Origin: CAVQDV01 sp963711375
GTDB taxonomy: Bacteria; Pseudomonadota; Gammaproteobacteria; Coxiellales; Coxiellaceae
NCBI GenBank assembly: GCA_963711375.1
Contig: CAVQDV010000005.1
Coordinates: 62,001 to 126,000, forward strand
Length of the DNA: 64,000 nt
Direction of reading: 5' to 3'
Position numbers and translations under genes: made by a program. The notes beneath the pieces were generated by a model that saw only the letters and a program-made list of their open reading frames with translations, made no database searches and was not told the DNA's origin. Shown one piece after another: positions 57,336 to 64,000 of this stretch. The stretch's first letter is position 1. Each line of letters starts with the position of its first letter.

Positions 57336-59441
57336 TTGAGTGACAGCAACCTAGAAATCTTCGAAAATAAAACTGAATTTTCTTTATTTGATCGGGCCAA
57401 ACTTGGATTCCGGAAAAGCGTTATCAATCCCGTCAATGGTTACGGTGGCTGGGATGTCATCATAGCTCCCAGAAAAGTTGATGGGAAGGAAATGGGAGGC
57501 GTGATATTAGGCGCTCCTCCAACAGACGCTACCCTTTCGGAATATGATCTGGCCCGATTAGAAAATAGAAAGATAGGCGCTATCGTAATGCTGCTCTTAG
57601 ACTTCGAACGAAATGCTTTAAAAAACGATGATTGGTTAGAAAAAAATCAGATAAATAAAAAAACTGACATTTGCCAAGTTCCCATTCCCGACCATCACCC
57701 TTTCACTGATTTTGATACCATCAATGACGTACTTACTTTTGTATCTAAGCAAAGAAAAACGGGAAAAGATGTCTATATTCACTGCCGTCAAGGAATAGGA
57801 AGAAGTGCCAGCTTAGCAGCAGTTGTAACCGCATTAGATAAAGATGAATCGGCATTAACAGCCCTTGAATCTGTTAAGAGCAAAAGGCCTCAAGTAGCCC
57901 CCAATCCTGATCAAGTCTTTGGCGTCATGAAATTCCTTGTCCAAAAGCGAACGGAACTGCAAAAAAGTGAGCCCAATAATGAGGAAAATTTAAAAAATCT
58001 AATTAAAGATTTTAATGATTTTTACCCTGAATTCATGAAAGAAAAAGAAAAGCATCTTTATAAACAAGATTTAAACAGTTTTAAATATTTATCTGAAAAT
58101 CTCCAAATTCTATTAGAAGCCGCCGCAATTATATTAAAAGAGTCAGAGCGACTTTATGATGATTACCCCTTAGCGAATATACTTGAAAAGTGCATGATCT
58201 ATGTCGATCTGACTCAACAAATTTTTCAGCTAGAACAAGACCAACAATTAGCTCGTCTAGATAATCTACTGACCTATCTTACTGAAATCTCTGGTCTTAC
58301 TGAAATCCCTGCTCTTACTAGAATCTCTGGTGAGAAGATTGGAGAATTATCCAAAAAACTAAAAGATCTGACTATTTTAACAACGGAAGTTTTAACAAAT
58401 AAAAAAGATTTCCCTCTAGAAAAAGGCGAAGGATTTTCAGAGGTAAATGTTCGTTATCAAATGCAAAATTTTCATTCTCAAATGCTACAGAATAATCAGG
58501 ATCTTACTGATGCAGAAATTCATTCCTCCCATTATGGCAATGGGCATTCAGAAATAACTGCTCAAATTCAAAGGCAAGAGGTTGAACCGGTTCAGACTAA
58601 TACAGAGAATCTTGCTGCCCTTATCAAGGCCTTTCATCATCATTTTAACTTTTGCGCAGATAAACAGCATCGTCTTTTTCCTAAAGCAGATTTAAAACAG
58701 CTACGCGCATTGGCATACAATCTGGAAACAGTGGTTGATACTGCAACCTTTATTCTAGAAAACAAAAATGAATGGCATAAAACTGAAATCAAGGATTTTT
58801 ATAGCAAGTTAATAAACGCCAAGCATATGTGGAATTCCGTAAAAAATCGCTTTAAGAAAAATTTCTCAACAAATTCTATCTGCAACAGCCAATTAAATAA
58901 AATTCTTGTAAAATTTGATAAAATTAATATGCTAATTACCGATAAACACCCTGAAATAGATGACTGGAGGGCCCGACAAGCCGCAGAAGAACTGAAAATA
59001 AAAATTGGAGTTACTGTATCCAATTTCCAGACTTACGCTCAGGGGAAACCCGCAGGAAATAAAGATAGAATGAGCACTTCAAACTGTGCCACCTCTCAGG
59101 GGACCTGCGCAACTAAATTAGAGAAAATAATTCAATCACCTCCCGATAAAAAACAAAAACTAAGTGACGTTGAAAATATTCAAGACGAAAATCTAAGAGC
59201 TCTCAGTCTTCTATCCTCTACAACCTCTACAGACAGCTCACTACGTGATCTTATTAACAAAGCCTGGAAATCACTTAAAAAATGGCTCCACATTTTCTCA
59301 ACAAGAACCCAACTTCAAGAATATTCACAAATAACTTCAACGGCGATTATCTCAAAATACTCGTTTTTCCCGCTCGCCAAAGAACCTGCCCCCATTGACG
59401 AAAACAATGCGAACCCAGCAAATGCCCTTAGAAACGAATAG
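57336..59441 (+). CDS. Dual-specificity/tyrosine phosphatase effector candidate
   Basis: A 701-residue protein from TTG 57336 with GGAG upstream. Residues about 36-215 are a DUSP/PTP-type phosphatase: WPD-type aspartate D119 in VPIPDHHPFTDFD and the active site HCRQGIGRS, giving C150-x5-R156. The remaining 480 residues are helical and acidic, without known domains. A two-unit PmrA box at consensus spacing lies upstream, so it is probably a Dot/Icm-type effector that removes phosphate from host proteins or lipids. The substrate is unknown. The C-terminal half (REPAPIDE... tail) is a possible secretion signal region. Confidence 0.8.
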   Translation: MSDSNLEIFENKTEFSLFDRAKLGFRKSVINPVNGYGGWDVIIAPRKVDGKEMGGVILGAPPTDATLSEYDLARLENRKIGAIVMLLLDFERNALKNDDWLEKNQINKKTDICQVPIPDHHPFTDFDTINDVLTFVSKQRKTGKDVYIHCRQGIGRSASLAAVVTALDKDESALTALESVKSKRPQVAPNPDQVFGVMKFLVQKRTELQKSEPNNEENLKNLIKDFNDFYPEFMKEKEKHLYKQDLNSFKYLSENLQILLEAAAIILKESERLYDDYPLANILEKCMIYVDLTQQIFQLEQDQQLARLDNLLTYLTEISGLTEIPALTRISGEKIGELSKKLKDLTILTTEVLTNKKDFPLEKGEGFSEVNVRYQMQNFHSQMLQNNQDLTDAEIHSSHYGNGHSEITAQIQRQEVEPVQTNTENLAALIKAFHHHFNFCADKQHRLFPKADLKQLRALAYNLETVVDTATFILENKNEWHKTEIKDFYSKLINAKHMWNSVKNRFKKNFSTNSICNSQLNKILVKFDKINMLITDKHPEIDDWRARQAAEELKIKIGVTVSNFQTYAQGKPAGNKDRMSTSNCATSQGTCATKLEKIIQSPPDKKQKLSDVENIQDENLRALSLLSSTTSTDSSLRDLINKAWKSLKKWLHIFSTRTQLQEYSQITSTAIISKYSFFPLAKEPAPIDENNANPANALRNE

Positions 59442-60096
59442 TGAAAAAATTCTAACTTTGCTCGAACCTTATGTCACTTCTGCTCGCCAAAAAAGAATTG
59501 ATGAAGTGATACAGTCTCGCTTAAATAGTATTCATCTTGCCATTGAATCACCCAGTGATATTCATAATGCGCTGGCGGCGGTGAGAAGTGCCGAAGCATT
59601 TGGGATTTATCATATTCATATTATTGCCCCCGAGGGGGATGTCACTCGAAATAATGGCGTTACAAAAGGAAGCGCGTATTGGGTGAATATTCATTGGTAT
59701 GAAAATCTTGAAGAGTTTTTAAGTTATATTCGGGCAGAAAATATAGTACTGGCTGGCGCGCTTGTCGATGCCACTGAAAGGGTATCTAGCCTTCCGATTA
59801 AGCAAACCCTCTGCGTGCTTTTTGGAAATGAACATCGGGGATTATCGGAAAAAGCTCGTGAAAATTGTACGCATCCCTTTAAAATTCCAATGTATGGCAT
59901 GGTGGAGAGTTTTAATTTATCCGTTGCGGCATCAATTAGTCTTTATGATCTCAGTTCGCGAAAACGTGAATTTCTTTCGGGAAAAGTGGATTTAAGCGAA
60001 CAACAGCAGCAAAATCTTCGTGCGCAATATTATTTGCAGAGTGTGGATCAGCGATTAGCGCATGGCTTGCTGAAAAAAATGGAGCAATCTTACTGA
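59407..60096 (+). CDS. trmH: tRNA (guanosine-2'-O)-methyltransferase TrmH
   Basis: A 229-residue SPOUT methyltransferase that methylates G18 of tRNA. The SAM-binding knot is in CVLFGNEHRGLSEKARENCT then HPFKIPMYGMVESFNLSVAA, with N in FGNEHRG and the S-L-N-V-S/ESFNLS motif. It begins inside the end of the phosphatase gene, with ATGs at 59407 and 59422 as possible starts and no strong ribosome site, so the choice is uncertain. The N-terminal helical part (RQKRIDEVIQSRLNSIHLAI) fits the family. Confidence 0.9.
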   Translation: MRTQQMPLETNSEKILTLLEPYVTSARQKRIDEVIQSRLNSIHLAIESPSDIHNALAAVRSAEAFGIYHIHIIAPEGDVTRNNGVTKGSAYWVNIHWYENLEEFLSYIRAENIVLAGALVDATERVSSLPIKQTLCVLFGNEHRGLSEKARENCTHPFKIPMYGMVESFNLSVAASISLYDLSSRKREFLSGKVDLSEQQQQNLRAQYYLQSVDQRLAHGLLKKMEQSY

Positions 60097-60106
60097 GCTT
60101 AATCTT

Positions 60107-60331
60107 CTAAGACTGAGATTTTGCAGGTGCCGCCGCTTTCGGCTGACCCTCTGCATTTTTCCAAATCCATTTTTGCTTTTGTGCTTGTCTTTTTTGATCA
60201 TAGTCAATTAAAGATTGCTTTTGGTCTGGGGATAATTGCTTCCAAACATTATGCGGAACGCCATAGGTTTTTTCAAACGCACAACCTCCCAATGACAATG
60301 AAAATAAACCAATAATAAATGCATATCGCAT
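60107..60331 (-). CDS. Small lipoprotein
   Basis: A 74-residue protein. The signal peptide with lipobox is MRYAFIIGLFSLSLGGC (C17), followed by a short charged domain (VWKQLSPDQKQSLIDYDQKR) that resembles other small Legionellales lipoproteins, and an alanine/proline tail. It is likely anchored in the outer membrane. It starts six bases after the glycerophosphodiesterase stop, so the two are one unit. Function unknown. Confidence 0.7.
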   Translation of the reverse strand: MRYAFIIGLFSLSLGGCAFEKTYGVPHNVWKQLSPDQKQSLIDYDQKRQAQKQKWIWKNAEGQPKAAAPAKSQS

Positions 60332-60337
60332 GATTTT

Positions 60338-61066
60338 TTACCCTAATAAATGTGGATTATTACTAAATATTCCGTCCACTCCAAAGTCCAATAATTCGCG
60401 CGCGCGGTGTGGATCATCCACGGTATACGCCAATACGTGTTTACCATGATCGAGAAGCTCTTGCACTCGATCGCGGGTTAGAATTTTTTCATTGGCTGAA
60501 AGCGAGAGGCAATGATATTTTTCTAATTTCGACGCCATGTTACGCCACCATCTGGAAGAAATCCACCCCAAAGAAATCTCTGGGGACCTCTTATAGATAG
60601 CTTTTAAGCAAGATACTGAAAAACTCGAGACTAAGGGACTTGGCAGATCATGCCGCCAATAACGCGCCAATACTGAAACGACATGCTCCGCCAAAAAATT
60701 CGCTGAAAAAATATTGCCCTTCATTTCAATATTCATCCCAAGGCCAAGTTCTGCTGATGTTTTAACAAAATCTTCGAGTGAGGGAACTTTTTCCCCCGCA
60801 AAAGCTGGTGAAAACCAACTGCCTGCATCCAAACGTTGAATGGTTTGCCAAGAGCTGGCGTTCACTTTTCCTCGACCGTTTGTGGTTCTATCTAACTTCA
60901 CATCATGCATGATGATAGCCTGACAGTCTGAGGTCAACATGACGTCAAACTCGACCCATTTCGCTCCCATTTGAGCGGCTTTATATAAGGCCGCGAGTGT
61001 GTTTTCTGGGGCCACTAAATTGGCTCCCCGATGCGCTATGATGCGCGGAAATTTTAAATGTTTCAT
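60338..61066 (-). CDS. ugpQ: Glycerophosphodiester phosphodiesterase
   Basis: A 242-residue TIM-barrel enzyme that splits glycerophosphodiesters to glycerol-3-phosphate and alcohol. Catalytic residues: the opening RIIAHRGANLVAPENTLAAL (H, R, E), VEFDVMLTSDCQAIIMHDVK (E, D, H), and the late NIEMKG (E, K). There is no signal peptide, so it is cytosolic (UgpQ rather than GlpQ). It ends six bases before the lipoprotein gene. Confidence 0.93.
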   Translation of the reverse strand: MKHLKFPRIIAHRGANLVAPENTLAALYKAAQMGAKWVEFDVMLTSDCQAIIMHDVKLDRTTNGRGKVNASSWQTIQRLDAGSWFSPAFAGEKVPSLEDFVKTSAELGLGMNIEMKGNIFSANFLAEHVVSVLARYWRHDLPSPLVSSFSVSCLKAIYKRSPEISLGWISSRWWRNMASKLEKYHCLSLSANEKILTRDRVQELLDHGKHVLAYTVDDPHRARELLDFGVDGIFSNNPHLLG

Positions 61067-61106
61067 TACCCCTCACCCTAACCCTCTCCCGCAAGGGGAG
61101 AGGGGA
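61067..61106. repeat. REP-like palindrome, copy 3
   Basis: TACCCCTCACCCTAACCCTC...GCAAGGGGAGAGGGGA: same core as copies 1 and 2. A second, shorter hairpin (CCTCTCCC...GGGGGAGG) follows at 61126-61147. It lies upstream of the glycerophosphodiesterase start. Confidence 0.75.
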
Positions 61107-61156
61107 CAATAGTTGTCATACGCCTTCCTCTCCCGAACAGGGGGAGGGAACACAAT

Positions 61157-62020
61157 TTAATTCATTTCAAAAAAATCTGCCAATATTTTCGCTACTGGCT
61201 CCGGCGTGTCCAAATGCAAATGATGCCCACCTGGTAATTTAAAAATTTTTACGTTTGGAAAAACCTCATTTTTCCAGCCAAATTCCTTATATTCAGTCGT
61301 TATCTCATGCAAAATCCCCTCAGAAGCAATAATTAAAGCACAATCGGACGTAAAATTTTTTAATACGGCCTGTAATTGCTCATCCGTCAACATGACTAAT
61401 GAGGGTAATTGAAGCCTTAAATCAAAAGTCCAGGAATAACCTCCCGGAACTTTTTGCACACCACCTTCCGTCAGCACTCGTGCACCCTCCAACGAAATTT
61501 TTCGGGTTAAATTCACGTTTGCCCTTTTTTCAGCGGCTTCTTCTAGCGAGGGATAAACGGTGTGAGGCAATGTTCTTTCCATTGCACGAAAATGTTTTTG
61601 CAATTGAGAGATGATGGTATCTGCTGGCAAAGACAAGCCACCAAATACATCAATAAGTGCCACTTTTTTGACTCGATCCGGAAACATTGCCGCCATGATC
61701 TCGGCAATAATACCCCCTAGAGAATGCCCCAAAATTGAAAATTCATTCCAACCTAGCGCGTCTGCTACTCTCAACATTTGCAAAGCCCGATCCACAATTC
61801 CATAGCTCATGCAAATGGGCAAAAAATCCGAAAATCCATGCCCCGGAAAATCCACCGAAACCAGCCGAAGCTTGGGAAGCAGAGGCGCAAGTAAATCAAA
61901 AGTAGCCGAATTATCCAACCACCCATGCATCCCAAGCACTGGAATGCCAGACTCTGGCCCCCAGACACGAGCATTCAGCGTTAAGCCCGGAATATGAATT
62001 TTTTGAATTTCAGGCTGCAA
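61157..62020 (-). CDS. Alpha/beta-fold hydrolase
   Basis: A 287-residue soluble hydrolase. The nucleophile elbow is GHSLGG, and the family's LNARVWGPESGIPVLGMHGW (H-G-W oxyanion strand) and the last histidine in LPGGHHLHLD are all in place. It is similar to proline iminopeptidase/esterase-type enzymes; the substrate is unknown. The start is a TTG at 62018-62020 with AAGGGAAA before it. A 16-base poly-G run (on the coding strand) lies in its promoter region, 20 bases upstream of the start. Confidence 0.88.
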   Translation of the reverse strand: MQPEIQKIHIPGLTLNARVWGPESGIPVLGMHGWLDNSATFDLLAPLLPKLRLVSVDFPGHGFSDFLPICMSYGIVDRALQMLRVADALGWNEFSILGHSLGGIIAEIMAAMFPDRVKKVALIDVFGGLSLPADTIISQLQKHFRAMERTLPHTVYPSLEEAAEKRANVNLTRKISLEGARVLTEGGVQKVPGGYSWTFDLRLQLPSLVMLTDEQLQAVLKNFTSDCALIIASEGILHEITTEYKEFGWKNEVFPNVKIFKLPGGHHLHLDTPEPVAKILADFFEMN

Positions 62021-62033
62021 TTTATTTCCCTTA

Positions 62034-62056
62034 ATTATGTCCCCCCCCCCCCCCCC
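62034..62056 (-). promoter_or_regulatory. Poly-G tract beside a -10 box of the hydrolase gene
   Basis: On the minus strand a run of 16 G (62041-62056) is followed after two bases by CATAAT (62034-62039), a plausible -10. The run would lie where a promoter spacer lies, so changes in its length could change transcription. Confidence 0.5.
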
Positions 62057-62155
62057 TCACTCGATCCCTTCTTAGCCATTCCATCTTACATCTTCTGGAG
62101 AACCTTGTTAATATGGCGAAAGTCAAAGGGCCAGTGCCCAGAAAGGAAACCATGC

Positions 62156-63235
62156 ATGACCGAAAAAATGAAACTAAAATCGATCGCGCAGTTTGCGATT
62201 CATTTTCTGCAATATTTGGATGCTAATCATCAGCCCACCCAAGCTTTCCCAGAATTCGCCACACCAGAAAGGCTCCTAAGTCTTTATCGGTCGATGGCTT
62301 TAACACGTGCCCTGGATCATCGCGCCGTCAATTTACAGCGTGTCGGAAAAATGGGGACCTATCCTTCATCTCTCGGACAAGAAGCGGTCGGAGTGGGAGT
62401 AGGCGATGCTATGCATAAAGACGATGTTTATTGCCCTTATTACCGTGACCAAGCCACTTTTTTAATGCGCGGTGTAAAACCCTCACAAATTCTGCTGTAT
62501 TGGGGAGGTGACGAACGAGGCAGTATTTTTATAGAAAATAAAGAAGACCTCCCCACTTCAATTCCTATTGCAACACAATGTTTGCACGCCGCTGGTGTAG
62601 CTTTTGCCTTGAAATATCGTAAACAAAAGCGGGCTGCTCTCACCATGTTAGGAGATGGCGGAACTTCCAGAGGCGATTTTTACGAGGCCATGAATTTAGC
62701 AGGCGAATGGAATTTACCGCTTGTTTTTGTTGTCAATAATAATCAATGGGCCATTTCAGTTCCCCGCAGCAAACAAACCGCGGCTCAAACAATTGCACAA
62801 AAAGCCATCGCTGCTGGATTTGATGGAATTCAAGTGGATGGAAATGATGTAATTGCCGTTAGGCACGCCGTTTCAGAAGCCCTTCAAAAAGCACGCGAAG
62901 GCAGAGGACCTACATTAATCGAAGCCATCACCTATCGACTTTGTGATCACACAACGGCCGATGACATGACCCGTTATTCGAAAGAAGAAGATCGAAAAGA
63001 GGCTTGGCATTTTGAGCCTATCGCACGTCTCGGCTATTATTTGGAAGCGCAAAATTTGTGGTCAAAAGAAAAAGAAGCGCAATTACAACAGGAGCTTCGT
63101 CTAGAAATTGAAAAAGCCGTTGAGGAATATCTCAACGTTACCCCCCCAAAAGCTACTGATATCATCGATTATTTATATCAAGAAATTCCAGAGGCTCTTC
63201 TCGATCAGAAGGATGCGCTAGGAGAAAAAGCATGA
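62156..63235 (+). CDS. pdhA: Pyruvate dehydrogenase E1 alpha subunit
   Basis: A 359-residue thiamine-diphosphate enzyme component that decarboxylates pyruvate to feed acetyl-CoA. It has the E1-alpha pattern: YRSMALTRALDHRAVNLQRV, GTYPSSLGQEAVGVGVG, and the ThDP-motif GDGGTSRGDFYEAMNLAGEW (G-D-G) closing at VVNNNQWAISVP. The phosphorylation-loop region is YRLCDHTTADDMTRY. The start is ATG 62156 (AAAGGAA before it); the longer frame through the poly-C tract is rejected. Its stop overlaps the pdhB start. Confidence 0.95.
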   Translation: MTEKMKLKSIAQFAIHFLQYLDANHQPTQAFPEFATPERLLSLYRSMALTRALDHRAVNLQRVGKMGTYPSSLGQEAVGVGVGDAMHKDDVYCPYYRDQATFLMRGVKPSQILLYWGGDERGSIFIENKEDLPTSIPIATQCLHAAGVAFALKYRKQKRAALTMLGDGGTSRGDFYEAMNLAGEWNLPLVFVVNNNQWAISVPRSKQTAAQTIAQKAIAAGFDGIQVDGNDVIAVRHAVSEALQKAREGRGPTLIEAITYRLCDHTTADDMTRYSKEEDRKEAWHFEPIARLGYYLEAQNLWSKEKEAQLQQELRLEIEKAVEEYLNVTPPKATDIIDYLYQEIPEALLDQKDALGEKA

Positions 63236-64000
63236 AAATTACCTTAGTAGAAGCCATAACCCAAGCGCTCTCTTATGAAATGGAACACGATCCAAACGTT
63301 GTTGTCTTTGGAGAAGACATCGCAGTCAATGGTGGCGTTTTTCGAGCCACCGTCGGTTTACTCGAGAAATTTGGGCCCGAACGAGTGCTCGACACACCGC
63401 TTGCAGAAGCCATGATTGCCGGCATGGCCATTGGAATGGCGACACAGGGATTAAAACCGGTAGCAGAATTTCAATTCATGGGATTTATTTATCCAGCGCT
63501 CGATCAAATAATTTGCCATGCCGCACGTCTGCGAAATCGCACACGTGGGCGCTTGAGCTGTCCAATTGTTTATCGCGCGCCTTTTGGTGGCGGAATTCAC
63601 GCACCAGAACATCATTCCGAAAGCACCGAAGCCTTATTTGCACACATTCCAGGATTGCGTGTTGTTATTCCTTCATCACCTGCACGTGCTTATGGTTTAT
63701 TATTAGCGGCTATTCGAAATCCAGATCCTGTAATTTTTCTCGAGCCAAAACGCATTTATCGTCTCATTAAGCAAGAAGTTCCTGACAATGGTGAAGCCCT
63801 GCCTTTGGATACTTGTTTTCTGTTACGCGAAGGTACGGATCTCACATTCATTACGTGGGGGGCAATGATTAAAGAAACTTTCGAAGCAGCCGAAATTTTA
63901 GCAAAAAAAAATATCTCTGCAGAAATCATCGATGTTGCCACTGTAAAACCTCTCGATATCGCCACCATTATTAATTCTGTCGAAAAAACTGGTCGTGTTG
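63232..64000 (+). CDS. pdhB: Pyruvate dehydrogenase E1 beta subunit (partial at window end)
   Basis: Residues 1-256 are present. ATG 63232 overlaps the pdhA stop (ATGA). Family blocks: MKITLVEAITQALSYEMEHD, VVVFGEDIAVNGGVFRATVG, PLAEAMIAGMAIGMATQGLK, EFQFMGFIYPALDQI and PFGGGIHAPEHHSESTEALF. E1 beta pairs with pdhA to form the alpha2-beta2 E1 heterotetramer, with ThDP bound between subunits. The C-terminal domain continues beyond the window. Confidence 0.95.
   Translation, partial: MKITLVEAITQALSYEMEHDPNVVVFGEDIAVNGGVFRATVGLLEKFGPERVLDTPLAEAMIAGMAIGMATQGLKPVAEFQFMGFIYPALDQIICHAARLRNRTRGRLSCPIVYRAPFGGGIHAPEHHSESTEALFAHIPGLRVVIPSSPARAYGLLLAAIRNPDPVIFLEPKRIYRLIKQEVPDNGEALPLDTCFLLREGTDLTFITWGAMIKETFEAAEILAKKNISAEIIDVATVKPLDIATIINSVEKTGRV

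Noticed and set aside
61994..62155. N-terminal extension of pdhA through the poly-C tract
   Set aside because: Contains a run of prolines from the homopolymer and overlaps the divergent hydrolase gene; the ATG at 62156 has a ribosome site and fits the family.

Overview
The window is a low-GC gammaproteobacterial chromosome segment that most resembles the order Legionellales (Legionella/Coxiella/Aquicella type). Reasons: three long eukaryote-interaction-type proteins preceded by tandem TTAA direct repeats with an 11-bp period, matching the PmrA box used for Dot/Icm effector genes; an ankyrin-type protein; a Trb-type conjugative island in a tRNA-Lys gene like those known from Legionella; and Legionella-like neighbour genes. 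The genus cannot be fixed from sequence alone.

Layout. (1) 1-1380: host flank with a partial unknown gene and an ankyrin-repeat-like gene. (2) 1381-37823: an integrative conjugative element of about 36.4 kb. Its ends are a 43-bp direct repeat (one mismatch) of the 3' half of tRNA-Lys(CTT), at 1381-1423 and inside the intact tRNA at 37781-37823. The tyrosine integrase and an overlapping excisionase-like gene lie next to the intact tRNA, as expected. The transfer module (7605-23571) has a VirD4/TraD-type coupling protein, a Replic_Relax-like protein, a TraF-type peptidase and TrbI, G, F, L, J, E, D, C, B, then a small LuxR-type regulator and two lvrB/lvrA-like genes facing a CI/LexA-like repressor (lvrR-like) across a 17-bp palindromic operator. 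No classical relaxase is visible. A 98-bp imperfect palindrome beside the coupling-protein gene is an oriT or structured-RNA candidate. Cargo includes higBA, a helix-turn-helix gene followed by two tandem paralogues of an unknown 'ITLAGAA' family, two tandem HNH-type genes, a response regulator/histidine kinase pair, parD with a broken parE, a STAND/NB-ARC ATPase, a PIN/ImmA-type toxin-antitoxin pair and an Lnt-like nitrilase-fold membrane protein. It also holds decayed mobile DNA: a 5'-truncated group II intron in a transposase relic, an IS3 copy, a MITE-like element and a dead toxin-antitoxin pair.

(3) 37777-44133: tRNA-Lys, Pro, Arg and His, dapD and dapE, a first large PmrA-box protein, and tRNA-Ser. 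(4) 44333-48504: a TMEM175-type channel, a second large PmrA-box protein, a transposase relic and a PIN toxin-antitoxin pair. (5) 48665-52458: 4.5S RNA, dnaX, a YbaB-like gene, recR, ybaB and a secreted protein. (6) 52522-57266: an AI-2E family permease and the riboflavin genes ribH, ribBA and ribE behind an FMN riboswitch. ribD lies upstream of the switch. ribBA has an apparent one-base frameshift near its 5' end. (7) 57336-64000: a PmrA-box protein with a CX5R phosphatase motif, trmH, a small lipoprotein, a glycerophosphodiesterase, an alpha/beta hydrolase with a 16-base poly-G/C tract upstream, and pdhA with the start of pdhB.

The genes work as two layers. One is a housekeeping backbone: lysine/peptidoglycan precursor, riboflavin, DNA replication and repair, pyruvate dehydrogenase. 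The other is an accessory layer: a self-transfer island with stability, signalling and possible defence cargo, and host-interaction genes probably under one two-component regulator.
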